DNA of 64,000 nucleotides from Skermanella aerolata KACC 11604 (GCF_000936425.1 NZ_AVFK01000001.1:558001-622000), one strand, 5' to 3'. Numbered from the stretch's first letter, positions 37,214 to 47,779 are shown. Numbers and translations: made by a program. Notes: generated from the letters alone by a model not told the origin.

Positions 37214-37903
37214 ATGAGCGATATTTTTCGCGAAGTCGATGAAGACCTTCGCCGCGATCGACTGGAAATGATCTGGAAGCGGTACGGCGCCGCCATTGTC
37301 GGCGCCGTGCTGGTCATCGTCGCGGGTACTGCCGGCTTCGTCGCTTGGCGCAACCATCAGCACGCCGAGGCGGAAACGCAAACGGCGCAGCTTGCGGACG
37401 CCCTGCGCCTTGCCGGCAATGCCGCAGGGCCTGCCGCCGGCGATCCCAACGCCAGCGGCGACCCCAAGGCTGCGGCGGACGCGCTGTCGGCCTTCGCCGC
37501 GCAGAACGGCGCCGGCCCCGGCACCCTGGCCCGCTTTTTCGAGGCGGGGCTGCGTGCCCGCGAAGGCGACTCCGCCGCCGCGGTCAAGATCTACGACGAG
37601 CTGACGCAGTCCTCGAAGCTTGAACCCGTCTATCGCGACCTCGCCACCGTATTGTCGGTGATGCATCAGGTCCAGACCGGCGATCCGGGCCAGCTCACGG
37701 CCCGCCTTCAGCCGCTCGTGGCCGACAGCAGCCCGTGGCGTCATTCCGCCCGCGAGTTGACTGCCCTTCTCGCCATCCGCTCCGGCGACAAGGCCGCAGC
37801 CGGACGACTTTTCACGCAAATTCAGAACGATCCCGCCGCTCCCGCCGGTGTCCGCAGCCGCGCCACCGAACTTGCAGCCCTTTATTCAGCCGAGCCGCAA
37901 TGA
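37214..37903 (+). CDS. YfgM-like TPR membrane protein
   Basis: A 229-residue protein with a short cytoplasmic N-terminus (MSDIFREVDEDLRRDR), one transmembrane helix (about 25-45, GAAIVGAVLVIVAGTAGFVAW) and a periplasmic TPR-like helical domain. This is the YfgM/DUF2133 family, which in E. coli associates with the SecYEG/PpiD periplasmic chaperone network. Its place directly before bamB and der is the classic context. Its stop overlaps the bamB start by ATGA. The ATG at 37214 is chosen over an upstream in-frame ATG at 37175 because it gives the conserved MSDIF N-terminus. Confidence 0.88.
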   Translation: MSDIFREVDEDLRRDRLEMIWKRYGAAIVGAVLVIVAGTAGFVAWRNHQHAEAETQTAQLADALRLAGNAAGPAAGDPNASGDPKAAADALSAFAAQNGAGPGTLARFFEAGLRAREGDSAAAVKIYDELTQSSKLEPVYRDLATVLSVMHQVQTGDPGQLTARLQPLVADSSPWRHSARELTALLAIRSGDKAAAGRLFTQIQNDPAAPAGVRSRATELAALYSAEPQ

Positions 37904-39264
37904 CATTTTCCCGAACTGCTTCCCGGCGGGCCTCCCGGCCCGTAGCCGCACGCCTGATGACGGCGGGTCTGCTGACCATGACGCTTGCCGGCTGCGGCGG
38001 AGGAAGCTGGTTCGGCGACAGCGAACCGCCGCCTTTGCCGGGCGAGCGGATCTCGGTCCTGCGCCTGGAGCGGCAGCTCGAGCCCGATCCCCGGCTGGCC
38101 GACCTGCGGGTCGAGCTGCCGGCGCCGGTGGCCAATCCATCCTGGCCGCAGGCCGGCGGCAATCCCGACCATGCGATGGGGCATCTGGCGCTGTCGGCGC
38201 AGCCGCGCGAAGTCTGGCGGGCGGATATCGGGTCAGGCTCTTCCAGCGATACCCGGCTGCTCGCCCGCCCCGTCATGGCCGACGGCAGGATCTATACGCT
38301 CGACACCGATTACGAGGTAACCGCGTTCGATCCCGCCAACGGCAAGCAGATCTGGCGCACCAGCGTCGAGCGTGAGAATGAATCGGGCGGGGCACTGGGC
38401 GGCGGCGTGGCCTTCGCGGATGGCCGGCTGCTCGCCACCACGGGCTTCGGCGAACTGCTGTCGCTCGATCCCGCGACCGGCGCCATCTCCTGGCGCACGC
38501 GCGTTCCGGGACCGGTGCGCGCAGCGCCTACCGTGATCGGCAACCGCGCCTTCGTCGTCACCGTCGACAACCAACTCGTGGCCTATTCGGCGACCGACGG
38601 TGCCACGCTGTGGACCCATACAGGCATCCTTGAAACCGCTGGCCTGCTGGGTGCTGCAAGTCCGGCGGCCGACGGCTCCATCGTCGCCGTGCCCTATTCG
38701 TCGGGCGAGCTTTTCGCTCTCCGTGCCGAGAACGGCCGTGTCGCATGGTCGGACAATCTGGCCGCCGTCCGGCGCGCCGGGGCACTGTCCAATCTTGCCG
38801 ATATCCGCGGCATGCCGGTGATCGACCGCGGCCTCGTGGTAGCGGTCAGCCACAGCGGGCGGATGGTCGCCATCGACGAGCGGTCAGGCGGACGCGCCTG
38901 GGAGCAGGAGATCGGCGGCGTCAATACTCCCTGGACTGCTGGAGACTTCATCTTCGTGCTCAGCAACGAGGGCGAGGTGATGGCGCTGACCCGTCAGTCG
39001 GGCCGCATCCGCTGGGTCGCTCCGCTTCCGCGCTACGAGAATCCCCAGGAGCGAAGCGGTTCCATCATCTGGACCGGTCCCGTCCTGGCTGGCGGCCGTC
39101 TGTGGCTCGCGAACTCCGTCGGTGACTTGGTATCGCTGTCGCCGGACGATGGGCGCGAGCAGCAGCGCCTGGAACTCCCCGGCGGTGCTTTCATAGCTCC
39201 CATCGTGGCCGACAATACGCTTTACGTTCTGACCGATGACGGTACCCTGGTCGCCTACCGTTAA
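37900..39264 (+). CDS. bamB: Outer-membrane assembly lipoprotein BamB
   Basis: A 454-residue lipoprotein of the BAM complex that helps insert beta-barrels into the outer membrane. The signal ends in lipobox LAGC (Cys 32). The mature part is an eight-bladed PQQ-type propeller with repeated motifs such as YTLDTDYEVTAFDPANGKQIWRT and LLSLDPATGAISWRT. The ATG overlaps the YfgM-like stop (ATGA), so an in-frame opening that extends upstream is not used. der follows after about 50 bases containing a small hairpin. Confidence 0.92.
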   Translation: MTFSRTASRRASRPVAARLMTAGLLTMTLAGCGGGSWFGDSEPPPLPGERISVLRLERQLEPDPRLADLRVELPAPVANPSWPQAGGNPDHAMGHLALSAQPREVWRADIGSGSSSDTRLLARPVMADGRIYTLDTDYEVTAFDPANGKQIWRTSVERENESGGALGGGVAFADGRLLATTGFGELLSLDPATGAISWRTRVPGPVRAAPTVIGNRAFVVTVDNQLVAYSATDGATLWTHTGILETAGLLGAASPAADGSIVAVPYSSGELFALRAENGRVAWSDNLAAVRRAGALSNLADIRGMPVIDRGLVVAVSHSGRMVAIDERSGGRAWEQEIGGVNTPWTAGDFIFVLSNEGEVMALTRQSGRIRWVAPLPRYENPQERSGSIIWTGPVLAGGRLWLANSVGDLVSLSPDDGREQQRLELPGGAFIAPIVADNTLYVLTDDGTLVAYR

Positions 39265-39283
39265 GGCGACCTAATTGAGGTGG

Positions 39284-39301
39284 TGGAGCCGGCATCGGCT
39301 C
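39284..39301 (+). promoter_or_regulatory. Hairpin in the bamB-der gap
   Basis: GGAGCCG-GCAT-CGGCTCC, a perfect 7-bp stem with a 4-base loop, ends 14 bases before the der ATG. It encloses a GGAG and lacks a T-run, so it may tune der translation or processing rather than terminate. Confidence 0.4.
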
Positions 39302-39315
39302 CCTACATGGAAGCA

Positions 39316-40686
39316 ATGTCTCTAACTGTCGCGATCATAGGCCGGCCCAACGTCGGCAAATCCACCCTGTTCAACCGGCTGGTGGGCAAGAAGCTTGCCC
39401 TGGTGGACGATACTCCCGGCGTCACGCGCGATTGGCGCGCCGCGCCGGCCCGTCTGGCCGGCATCGACCTGACGGTGATCGACACCGCCGGGCTCGAGGA
39501 GGCGTTCGACGACAGCCTGGAGGCACGCATGCGCCGCCAGACCGAGCGCGCGATCGAAGAGGCCGACGTGGCGCTCATGCTGATCGACGCCCGCTCCGGC
39601 GTGACGCCCCTGGACCATCATTTCGCCCAGTGGCTGCGCAAGGGCAAAACGCCGATCATCCTGCTTGCCAACAAGTGCGAGGGCAGGGCGGGCGCTCCCG
39701 GCCTGTACGAGGCATTCGAACTCGGGCTGGGCGAGCCGGTCCCGATCTCGGCCGAGCACGGCGAAGGTCTGGCGGAACTGGTCGAAGCCCTGCTGCCCTA
39801 TGTCCCTCCGGAAGAGACCGCGGAAGCCGAGGAAGGTGCCGATCCGGCCGATGGGGGAGAAACCGCGCCGGTCATCAAGTCCCTCCAACTGGCGATCGTC
39901 GGACGGCCCAATGTCGGTAAATCGACCCTGCTGAACAGCTTGGTCGGTGAGGACCGCGTCTTGACCGGCCCCGAAGCCGGCATGACCCGCGATGCCATCG
40001 CGGTGGAGTGGACCTACAAGGACAAACCGATCCGGCTGGTCGATACCGCCGGCATGCGCCGCAAGTCGCGGGTCGATGAGAAGCTGGAAAAGCTGGCGGT
40101 AGCCGACGCCCTGCGCGTAATCCGCATGGCCCATGTGGTCGTGCTGGTGGTCGATGCCGAAGCCATCCTGGATCACCAGGACCTGACCATCGCCCGCATG
40201 GTGCTGGACGAGGGCCGGGCGCTGGTCATCGCCGTCAACAAGTGGGACATCGTCACCGACCGCGCGGGTACGCTGAAGCAGATCGAAGACAAGCTTCAGG
40301 CACAGCTTGCCCAAGTGCGTGGCATCCCCGTCGTAACGCTGTCCGCCCTCCGCAGGCAGCGGCTCGACAACCTGCTCGACGCCGTCTTCGACATCTACGA
40401 TGTCTGGAACCGGCGCGTCAGCACCTCCGATCTCAACCGCTGGCTCGCCGGCATGACGGAAGCCCATCCGCCGCCGGCGGTCGAGGGCCGCCGCATCAAG
40501 ATCCGCTACGCCACGCAGGTCAAGGCACGTCCGCCGACCTTCGCCTTGTGGGTCAGCAAGCCGCTCGATCTGCCGGAAACCTATATCCGGTATCTGGTGA
40601 ACGGGATCCGCGAGAGCCTGAACCTCCCCGGCGTGCCGATCCGCATGCTGACCCGCAAGGGCAAGAACCCCTATGCGGAGGAGTAA
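39316..40686 (+). CDS. der: Ribosome-assembly GTPase Der (EngA)
   Basis: A 456-residue GTPase with two consecutive G domains, needed for 50S subunit maturation. G1 begins GRPNVGKST at residue 9 with DTPGVTRD and DTAGLEE; an acidic linker (about 170-190) follows. The second GRPNVGKST is at about 200 with [10 protein letters not shown] and NKWD. The C-terminal KH-like domain (about 360-456) ends [19 protein letters not shown] at 39316 matches the usual Der N-terminus; ATG 39307 and GTG 39280 are less likely. Third gene of yfgM-bamB-der. Confidence 0.95.
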   Translation: MSLTVAIIGRPNVGKSTLFNRLVGKKLALVDDTPGVTRDWRAAPARLAGIDLTVIDTAGLEEAFDDSLEARMRRQTERAIEEADVALMLIDARSGVTPLDHHFAQWLRKGKTPIILLANKCEGRAGAPGLYEAFELGLGEPVPISAEHGEGLAELVEALLPYVPPEETAEAEEGADPADGGETAPVIKSLQLAIVGRPNVGKSTLLNSLVGEDRVLTGPEAGMTRDAIAVEWTYKDKPIRLVDTAGMRRKSRVDEKLEKLAVADALRVIRMAHVVVLVVDAEAILDHQDLTIARMVLDEGRALVIAVNKWDIVTDRAGTLKQIEDKLQAQLAQVRGIPVVTLSALRRQRLDNLLDAVFDIYDVWNRRVSTSDLNRWLAGMTEAHPPPAVEGRRIKIRYATQVKARPPTFALWVSKPLDLPETYIRYLVNGIRESLNLPGVPIRMLTRKGKNPYAEE

Positions 40687-40849
40687 GCGTCAAGTTTAGG
40701 AAAACTTGCGGCAAAGCGTTGATTTAGTTACGTCTTTCGAAACCTTCGTTAGGTATGGGTCAGATAGCCTGCCCCATCGGATGCCGCTGTTGCACAGCGC
40801 ATTCGGCGGTCAGGCCACCGACCGCCTAAGGGAAGAGTTCAAGAGACCA

Positions 40850-42538
40850 ATGACAAAGCTTATCAATCTCAAGATCCAGACGAAGGTGTTCATTTCCTTC
40901 GCTCTGGTCCTCGTCGTCTCCGCAAGCCTTGGGCTTTTCGCCCTCGCCCGCCTTGCCCAGATGAACGCCATGACCGAGCAGCTTCGGGACCGATGGCTGC
41001 CCAGTACCGGCTATGTCGGTGAATTCCTGACCGGAGCCAACGAATACCGCACCTACGAATCGGGGCACGTTTCTGAGGTTAAACGCGACCTGATGCTGGA
41101 ACGGGAGCGATTTGCCCAGAACCTCGTCGAACGGCTGCAAGCGACCCGCAACCGATACGAAAACTTCGAGTTCTCGAATCAGGAGCGCGAAGCCTATGAC
41201 CGCTATACCAAGGCTTGGGACGGCTATGTCACCGCAACCCGCAAAGTCTTCGAGCTTTCCCGTCAGGACAAGAAGGACGAGGCATCCGCGGTCTTCCTGA
41301 ACGAATCGAGGAATGCCTTCCGTGAGATGAAGAAGCAGGCCGAGGATCTGGTCCGCGTGACCATCGCCGCCGGCCAGGCCGTGGGCGATGCATCCTCGGC
41401 GATCTATAGTGTCACATGGAAGATGATCGTCGGCGCCCTGGTCTTGGCCCTTCTCCTGTGCAGCGTCGCGGGTCTCTTCCTCGTGTCCTCGATCTCCCGG
41501 CCGATCAAGGCCCTGTGCGAAACCATGCGGCTGCTCGCAAAGGGGCGGCTCGACGTCACCGTCGCGGGGACGGGCCGCCGTGACGAGATCGGCCAGATGG
41601 CCACGGCCGTCCAGGTGTTCAAGGAAGGGCTTGAGAGTGCCCGCGACATGCAGGCGGCGCAGGCAGCCGAACAGGAAGCCAAGGAGTTGCGTGCGGTGCG
41701 GGTCGAAGACCTCATCCGGCAGTTCGAGACTCAGACCGTCGCGGTGCTCGGCGGCGTCACATCAGCCGCGCGGCAACTCGACGATACCGCTCAGAGCATG
41801 TCCGCCGTCGCCGACCTGACGATGCGCCAATCGACCGCGTCGGCTGCCGCCGCCGAACAGACCTCCGCCAACGTGCAGACCGTCGCCAGCGCCACGGAGG
41901 AGATGACTGCCACTCTCCACAGCATCTCGCAGCAGGTTTCCAAGTCGAGCACCGTTGCGACATCGGCGGTTGCCGAAGCGAGCCAGACCAACGATACGGT
42001 CCGCGGCTTGTCCGACGCTGCGCAGCGGATCGGGGAAGTGATCGGCCTGATCCAGACGATCGCCGAGCAGACCAACCTGCTGGCCCTCAACGCGACGATC
42101 GAGGCCGCCCGCGCCGGTGAGGCCGGGAAGGGCTTTGCGGTCGTCGCCAGCGAGGTCAAGAGCTTGGCCAACCAGACCGCCCGTGCGACGGAGGACATCA
42201 CCACCCAAGTCGCCGGCATGCGCGAGGCCACCGGCGGCGCCGTCAACGCCATCCAGGGCATCGGCAAGACCATTTCCTCCATCCATGAGATCGCAACCAG
42301 CATCGCTGGTGCGGTGGAGGAGCAGAATGCCGTGACGCATGAGATCGCGCGCAACGTCCAGCAGGCGGCCCAGGGAACGCAGGAGGTTTCCGCCAACCTG
42401 TCGGAGGTCTCGCAGGCGGCGACCCAGACCGGGGCGGCGGCCGGGCAAGTCCTTGGCGCCGCCAAGGAACTCGGCAAGCAGGCGATCACTCTGCGGGAGG
42501 AGATCGAGCGGTTCCTGTCGGGAATACGGGCCGCCTGA
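40850..42538 (+). CDS. Methyl-accepting chemotaxis protein
   Basis: A 562-residue transmembrane chemoreceptor. TM1 is at about residues 12-33; a periplasmic four-helix-bundle sensor (4HB_MCP type, about 34-188) follows; TM2 is at about 190-213, then HAMP (about 212-265). The signalling domain is recognisable by the conserved hairpin tip [23 protein letters not shown] split across about 395-420. No CheR-docking pentapeptide is present at the C-terminus (ends RFLSGIRAA). No che genes are adjacent, so it is an orphan receptor. The 163 bases upstream contain an inverted repeat CAAGTTT-AGGA-AAACTTG at 40691-40708. Confidence 0.93.
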   Translation: MTKLINLKIQTKVFISFALVLVVSASLGLFALARLAQMNAMTEQLRDRWLPSTGYVGEFLTGANEYRTYESGHVSEVKRDLMLERERFAQNLVERLQATRNRYENFEFSNQEREAYDRYTKAWDGYVTATRKVFELSRQDKKDEASAVFLNESRNAFREMKKQAEDLVRVTIAAGQAVGDASSAIYSVTWKMIVGALVLALLLCSVAGLFLVSSISRPIKALCETMRLLAKGRLDVTVAGTGRRDEIGQMATAVQVFKEGLESARDMQAAQAAEQEAKELRAVRVEDLIRQFETQTVAVLGGVTSAARQLDDTAQSMSAVADLTMRQSTASAAAAEQTSANVQTVASATEEMTATLHSISQQVSKSSTVATSAVAEASQTNDTVRGLSDAAQRIGEVIGLIQTIAEQTNLLALNATIEAARAGEAGKGFAVVASEVKSLANQTARATEDITTQVAGMREATGGAVNAIQGIGKTISSIHEIATSIAGAVEEQNAVTHEIARNVQQAAQGTQEVSANLSEVSQAATQTGAAAGQVLGAAKELGKQAITLREEIERFLSGIRAA

Positions 42539-42552
42539 GCTAAGGACGACCG

Positions 42553-42582
42553 GGTCGGACGGGACGGTTGTGCTGTCCGACC
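42553..42582. terminator. Hairpin between convergent chemoreceptor and acetyltransferase genes
   Basis: GGTCGGAC (42553-42560) pairs with GTCCGACC (42575-42582) around 14 bases. It is centred between two stop codons 46 bases apart. There is no clear T-run. Confidence 0.5.
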
Positions 42583-42584
42583 TA

Positions 42585-43091
42585 TCAGTCAATATTCTCT
42601 TCGATCAACCGTTCGACCACGACCACGTCGCGCCATGCACTATCCAGCTTGGCGTGCTTCAGGTTGGTCCCGACTTCACGGAAGCCGACGGCGGCGCAGG
42701 TTCGCCGGCTGGCGACGTTCTCGGCGAAGACGCGCGACAGCAGCTTCCAGAAGCCCGCTTTGGTGGCAGCCTCGATCAAACCCGTCAAGGCGGCACGCCC
42801 GGCGCCTTGTCCGCGCCGGTCCCGTGCGACATAGACCGAGAACTCCGCGATGCCGCGGTAGCAGGCGCGGGAATGATAGGCGGATGTCGCCGCATAGGCG
42901 ACGATCCGGCCTTCATCCTCGGTCACGACGATGGGAAAGCGCCCGAGCGGCCCGACGGCATCGAACCACGCGAGGATCTGTTCGACAGTCCTGGGCTCGG
43001 TCTCGAAAGTCCCGATCCTGTCCTCGATACCCTGATTGTAGATTTCCGTGATCGCTTCGGCATCGGCCGGGGAGGCGGGGCGGGTCAGCAT
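42585..43091 (-). CDS. GNAT N-acetyltransferase, phosphinothricin-acetyltransferase-like
   Basis: A 168-residue acetyl-CoA-dependent N-acetyltransferase. The N-terminus RPASPADAEAITEIYNQGI and the segment EFSVYVARDRRGQGAGRAAL (the RGQGAG acetyl-CoA pyrophosphate loop) match the Pat/Bar/ArsN1-like group, which acetylate phosphinothricin, methionine sulfoximine or related amino acids. The native substrate is uncertain. The start at 43091 gives the conserved MLTRPAS; a longer frame to 43181 would overlap the SDR gene. It lies 34 bases downstream of the SDR gene and is the end of this minus-strand run. Confidence 0.85.
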   Translation of the reverse strand: MLTRPASPADAEAITEIYNQGIEDRIGTFETEPRTVEQILAWFDAVGPLGRFPIVVTEDEGRIVAYAATSAYHSRACYRGIAEFSVYVARDRRGQGAGRAALTGLIEAATKAGFWKLLSRVFAENVASRRTCAAVGFREVGTNLKHAKLDSAWRDVVVVERLIEENID

Positions 43092-43125
43092 GGCGGCTCT
43101 GGTCGGAAATCCTTGGGGGAAGAGT

Positions 43126-43833
43126 TCAGGCGGACAGGATCTCACCGTGATAGCGGCAAGCGGGCTCCGCCAGTTCGACAAAGCGCTCGGTGATTTCCTC
43201 AGGCGCTGGGTGGACCATCGGGTCTTCGCCGGGGAAGCCTTGGGCGCGCAGCTTGGTCCGCACGACGCCGGGATCCAGCAGGTTGACCTTCGCCGGCGAC
43301 GTCGCGATTTCCAGCGCGTACATCTTCACCATCGTCTCCAGCGCCGCCTTGCTGGCGGCATAGGCGCCAAAATAGGCGACCGCGTGACGGGCGACGCCCG
43401 ACGTGACGAACACCGCCCGCCCCGCGTCGGACCCGCGCAGCAGCCTGTCCATGCTGCGGATCAGCCGATAGTTGGCCGTGACATTCAGCGCGAAAACCCT
43501 GTCCCATGTCTTCGGAACGAAATGCGATACCGGGCTGAGGTCGCCCAGGGTCGCGGCATTGCCGACGACGATGTCCAGCCGGCCGAACCGGTCGAAGATC
43601 GACTGGCCGAGCTGGTCGATCTTATCGAAGTCGGTCAGATCCAGCGGGACCAGGGTGGCGGTGCCACCCTTGGCCTTGACGCGGTCGTCTACTTCCTCCA
43701 GGCCGCCCACGGTACGCGCCACCAGGATGACATGGGCGCCTTCCTCGGCGAAGCGTTCCGCCACGGCTGCACCTATGCCGCGGGATGCGCCGGTAATCAG
43801 GGCGACGCGGTTCGATAAACGGGGGCTGGACAT
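43126..43833 (-). CDS. Short-chain dehydrogenase/reductase
   Basis: A 235-residue NAD(P)-dependent oxidoreductase. The Rossmann motif TGASRGIG, NAAT in place of NNAG, Ser in FVTSGVARH and the active-site YAASK are all present. The substrate is unknown. An SDR of this type is commonly found immediately after purF in alphaproteobacteria, as here (58-base gap), so the neighbourhood is conserved even though the function is not known. Confidence 0.87.
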   Translation of the reverse strand: MSSPRLSNRVALITGASRGIGAAVAERFAEEGAHVILVARTVGGLEEVDDRVKAKGGTATLVPLDLTDFDKIDQLGQSIFDRFGRLDIVVGNAATLGDLSPVSHFVPKTWDRVFALNVTANYRLIRSMDRLLRGSDAGRAVFVTSGVARHAVAYFGAYAASKAALETMVKMYALEIATSPAKVNLLDPGVVRTKLRAQGFPGEDPMVHPAPEEITERFVELAEPACRYHGEILSA

Positions 43834-43891
43834 GGAAGACGGCTTTCAGAGCAGGCGGTAGTCGGTCAGGGTTCAGGCGGTAGCGGGGAGG

Positions 43892-45352
43892 TTAGCCCCG
43901 CGCCTCGGCGCGATATGTGACTTCGGAGCCTTCGCCCGGTGTATCGCGGTCCAGCAGGGGGATCGGATAGTCGCCGGTGAAGCAGGCGTCGCAGTACTGC
44001 GGCTTGGCGTTGTTCCGCCCCTCGGGCTCCTTCACCGCCTTATAGAGGCCGTCGATCGAGATAAAGGCGAGACTGTCGGCGCCGATATACTTCGCCATTT
44101 CGTCGATCGAGTATTTGTGCGCCAGCAGCTTTTCCTTCTTGGGCGTATCGACGCCGTAGAAGCAGGCGTGGCTGGTCGGTGGGCTGGAAATCCGCATATG
44201 GACTTCCTTGGCGCCGGCCCGGCGCACCATCTCGATGATCTTGATGGAGGTGGTGCCGCGCACGATGCTATCGTCAACCAGGACGACGCGCTTGCCCTCG
44301 ATCATGTGGCGGTTGGCGTTATGCTTCAGCTTGACGCCCAGGTTGCGGATCTGGTCGGTCGGTTCAATGAAGGTGCGGCCGACATAGTGGTTGCGGATGA
44401 TGCCGAGTTCGAACGGAATGCCGCTCTCCGCCGCGTATCCGATGGCCGCCGGCACGCCGCTGTCGGGAACCGGAATGATGACGTCTGCGTCGACGGCGCT
44501 TTCACGCGCCAACTCCATGCCGATGCGCTTGCGCGCCTCGTAGACCGAATGACCCTCGACCACGCTGTCCGGCCGCGCGAAGTAGATGTATTCGAAGATG
44601 CAGAAGCGACGGTTCTGCGGCAGGAACGGGCGCAGGCTGTGGACGCCCGAGCTGTCCAGGACGATCATCTCGCCCGGCTCGACGTCGCGGACGAACTCCG
44701 CGCCGATGATGTCCAGCGCGCAGCTTTCACTACAGAGCACGTTGCTGTCGCCGACCTTGCCAAGCACCAACGGACGTACGCCCAGCGGATCGCGGACGCC
44801 GATGACCATGTCGTTGGCCAATGCGATCAGCGAATAGGCGCCCTCGACCTGACGGAGCGCTTCTACCATACGGTCGATGACCGAGCCGCTGCGGGCGGTC
44901 GCCATCAGATGGACGATGACCTCGGTGTCGGTGGTCGACTGGAACAGGCAGCCTCGGCGCACCAGTTGCCGGCGGAGCATGAGGGCATTGGTCAGGTTGC
45001 CGTTATGGGCTAGCGCAAAGCCGCCGAACTCGAAATCGGCGAACAGCGGCTGTACGTTCCGGAGTACCGTATCGCCGCTGGTGGCATACCGGACATGCCC
45101 GATTGCGGCGTGGCCCTTCAGCTTCGCGATCACCGACTGCGAGCTGAAATTGTCGCCTACCTGTCCCATGGCATGCTGGATGTGATAGTGCTCGCCATCG
45201 AAGGTGACGATACCCGCCGCCTCCTGTCCACGGTGCTGAAGGGCATGAAGCCCGAGCGCCGCGACAGCGGCAGCTTCACCATGGTTGTAAACGCCGAACA
45301 CGCCACACTCTTCGCGTAGTTTGTCGTCGTCGAACGGATGGGTCGTCAACAT
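43892..45352 (-). CDS. purF: Amidophosphoribosyltransferase PurF
   Basis: A 486-residue enzyme for the first committed step of purine synthesis (PRPP + glutamine to phosphoribosylamine). A 15-residue propeptide (MLTTHPFDDDKLREE) precedes the Ntn nucleophile Cys 16 (CGVFG). The glutaminase domain has LQHRGQEAAGI and HNGNLTN. The PRTase domain has the PRPP motif VVLVDDSIVRGTT. C-terminal Cys residues in QYCDACFTGDYP and earlier Cys suggest the 4Fe-4S type. It is in the radA-cvpA-purF series, 37 bases after cvpA. Frames open further upstream, but these lie in cvpA antiphase. Confidence 0.96.
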   Translation of the reverse strand: MLTTHPFDDDKLREECGVFGVYNHGEAAAVAALGLHALQHRGQEAAGIVTFDGEHYHIQHAMGQVGDNFSSQSVIAKLKGHAAIGHVRYATSGDTVLRNVQPLFADFEFGGFALAHNGNLTNALMLRRQLVRRGCLFQSTTDTEVIVHLMATARSGSVIDRMVEALRQVEGAYSLIALANDMVIGVRDPLGVRPLVLGKVGDSNVLCSESCALDIIGAEFVRDVEPGEMIVLDSSGVHSLRPFLPQNRRFCIFEYIYFARPDSVVEGHSVYEARKRIGMELARESAVDADVIIPVPDSGVPAAIGYAAESGIPFELGIIRNHYVGRTFIEPTDQIRNLGVKLKHNANRHMIEGKRVVLVDDSIVRGTTSIKIIEMVRRAGAKEVHMRISSPPTSHACFYGVDTPKKEKLLAHKYSIDEMAKYIGADSLAFISIDGLYKAVKEPEGRNNAKPQYCDACFTGDYPIPLLDRDTPGEGSEVTYRAEARG

Positions 45353-45389
45353 GGGAACTAAACCCTTTCGCGGGGTCGGATGTGGTAGG

Positions 45390-46100
45390 CTAACGGGCAG
45401 TTTCAAACAATCGGTCGAGGTCGGACCTGTCACGGTCCTTATACCCTGACTCCGGCGCGGGCGCATCCGCGTTCGTTGCATTGGCGGCAGTCGGTCTCGG
45501 CACGGATAAACGCCGAAGGGCCTCTTCCTGGATCGCCTTGTTCGTCTGCTCGATGGCGGCGCCGGCCGCCGAGTTGGCGGCCGATTGGGCGGAGGACGCT
45601 GCATTCGAGCGTGTCTGGTCTGGGACCAGATTGCGAAGCATATCCGCACCCGTCTGAATGACCGGCATCGTCCGAGCATCCTTCAGCCAGCGGGGCTGGT
45701 CGGTCGGCGGAAAGACCCAAGCCACCGATAGATAGGCAAGGCAAACGATAACCGCACCCCTCGCGATGCCGAAAACGAACCCGAGGGAACGATCGACCGC
45801 ACTGAGCGCCGAACCGCGCACGCCTTTGGAGATCTGATGGCTGATTATCGACAGCAGGATCAGCGATACGACGAAGACGCCGATACCAGCCACCGCCTTG
45901 GCGACGAGATCCTTGGCAACGACTTGCTGGACCATCGGAAGCACGTGGGGAAACAGGTAAAGCGTTGCGAAGGCGGCGCCGACCCAGGCGCCGACCGAGA
46001 GAACTTCCCGTACCAGTCCGCGTGCGAAGGCCAGGAGGGCCGACAGCAGCAGAATGACGATGACGGCGATATCCGTCGGATTGATCGAAGTGGTTTCCAT
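45390..46100 (-). CDS. cvpA: CvpA-family membrane protein
   Basis: A 236-residue inner-membrane protein with four N-terminal hydrophobic segments (DIAVIVILLLSALLAFARGLV, about 8-28, through about 125) including the conserved GLVREVLSVGAWVGA. An Ala/Gln-rich, probably cytoplasmic tail (about 150-236) is less conserved. CvpA is named for colicin V production, but its broad role is envelope homeostasis. Standard location between radA (30 bases) and purF (37 bases). Confidence 0.92.
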   Translation of the reverse strand: METTSINPTDIAVIVILLLSALLAFARGLVREVLSVGAWVGAAFATLYLFPHVLPMVQQVVAKDLVAKAVAGIGVFVVSLILLSIISHQISKGVRGSALSAVDRSLGFVFGIARGAVIVCLAYLSVAWVFPPTDQPRWLKDARTMPVIQTGADMLRNLVPDQTRSNAASSAQSAANSAAGAAIEQTNKAIQEEALRRLSVPRPTAANATNADAPAPESGYKDRDRSDLDRLFETAR

Positions 46101-46130
46101 CGTCGGTGACCCGTCACGTCAACTTGTGGA

Positions 46131-47540
46131 TCATGTCCGTCCACGACCGGCAGGGCCGGCGGAGCGGGGTTCCTGGAACATCGGGATAAGGTCTTCCAGA
46201 TGCGCAAGCTCAATCTGCCGGATACCCGGATCGCTCCGGCTGCCCTTCTTCCGGCCCCGCAAGGTTGGCATCAACGACTTCTCGAAACCAAGCTTGGCAG
46301 CTTCCTTGAGGCGGACGTCGGTCTGGCTGACCGCCCGGATCTCTCCGGACAGCCCGATCTCACCGAACACGACGGCGTCGGACGGAACCGGCTCACCCGT
46401 CAAGGAAGACACGAGGGCCGCCGCCACCGCCAAGTCGGCGGCAGGTTCGCCGATCCTTAGCCCGCCCGCGACGTTGAGATAGACGTCGTTGGCGCCGATC
46501 GCGATCCCGCAGCGCGCCTCCAGAACGGCCAGCACCATTGCAAGCCGGCCGCTGTCCCAGCCGACCACCGCGCGACGAGGAGTGCCAAGGGGGGAGGGCG
46601 CGACCAGCGCCTGAATTTCCACCAGCACCGGGCGGGTGCCTTCAAGTCCGGCGAAGACGCAGGCTCCGGATACGTCGCCCCGCCGCTCCGCCAGGAACAG
46701 TTCCGATGGATTGGATACTTCGCTCAAGCCCGCATCGGTCATTTCGAACACGCCGATCTCGTCGGTCGGACCGAAGCGGTTCTTCACCGCGCGCAAGATA
46801 CGGAACTGATGGCCGCGCTCGCCTTCGAAATACAGCACGGTATCGACCATGTGCTCCAGGACGCGCGGGCCGGCAATGGTGCCTTCCTTGGTGACATGGC
46901 CTACCAGTACCAGGATGATGCCGCGCCGCTTGGCAACCCGTATCAGTTCCTGGGCCGAGGCGCGCACCTGGGCGACCGTGCCGGGCGCGCTGTCCAGCGT
47001 GTCCACATACATGGTTTGGATTGAATCGATGATGCACAGCCCGGGTGCGTCGCCGCTGTCCAGCGTCGCCACGATGTCGCGGACATTGGTTGCCGTCGCC
47101 AGTTCGACCGCCGATTCGGCCGTACCCAGACGCGCGGCGCGCATCCGAACCTGATCGACCGCTTCTTCGCCCGAGATGTAAGCGCACCGTAAAGTCTTGG
47201 CGAGGCTGCAAACCACCTGGAGCAGCAGCGTCGACTTGCCGATTCCGGGATCGCCGCCGACCAGCAGGGCCGAACCCGGCACCATGCCGCCGCCGCATAC
47301 GCGGTCATATTCGGCAATGCCGCTGATCCGGCGGGGCGCCTTCTCCGAAACGCCTTTAAGATCGACGAAGTCGATTCTCCGGCCGGCGCCCGACGCCCGG
47401 CCGAGCCCCTTGGGCGCGCTTTCGGGTACCGCCTCCTCGACCAGAGTGTTCCACTCGCCGCACGCGTCGCACTTGCCGCTCCACTTAGGAGAGCTGGCGC
47501 CACAGGCTTGGCAGACATACCGGGTGTTTGGTCGAGCCAA
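46131..47540 (-). CDS. radA: DNA repair/recombination helicase RadA
   Basis: A 469-residue RecA-like ATPase promoting branch migration. The N-terminal zinc finger uses Cys 10, 13, 24 and 27. Walker A is GGDPGIGKST at 95-104. The RadA-specific KNRFG motif occurs in RAVKNRFGPTDE, and a Lon-protease-like C-terminal domain follows (GLRIGEPAADLAVAAAL). Opens the radA-cvpA-purF operon. The 239 bases upstream (47541-47779) hold no gene. Confidence 0.95.
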   Translation of the reverse strand: MARPNTRYVCQACGASSPKWSGKCDACGEWNTLVEEAVPESAPKGLGRASGAGRRIDFVDLKGVSEKAPRRISGIAEYDRVCGGGMVPGSALLVGGDPGIGKSTLLLQVVCSLAKTLRCAYISGEEAVDQVRMRAARLGTAESAVELATATNVRDIVATLDSGDAPGLCIIDSIQTMYVDTLDSAPGTVAQVRASAQELIRVAKRRGIILVLVGHVTKEGTIAGPRVLEHMVDTVLYFEGERGHQFRILRAVKNRFGPTDEIGVFEMTDAGLSEVSNPSELFLAERRGDVSGACVFAGLEGTRPVLVEIQALVAPSPLGTPRRAVVGWDSGRLAMVLAVLEARCGIAIGANDVYLNVAGGLRIGEPAADLAVAAALVSSLTGEPVPSDAVVFGEIGLSGEIRAVSQTDVRLKEAAKLGFEKSLMPTLRGRKKGSRSDPGIRQIELAHLEDLIPMFQEPRSAGPAGRGRT

Positions 47541-47779
47541 TGTAACTAAAACTCGTCGTGTTGCGATGCAGCATGATTAGCACGTCGGCGTTCCCGATCC
47601 TATCGGGGAAACGCCCCACACCGGATCTTGTCCGCCGGATGGCCACTGGGTGCGACCGATGCTTATCTGGACAAGGTTTATTTAATGTGAACAGAACCGG
47701 AATACCAGAGGCTGCCAACGGCTTGGAACCGCAGGGCTGGGCTGCACAGCGGGCTCCGCCGTGGCCACGGGCCGCCCGG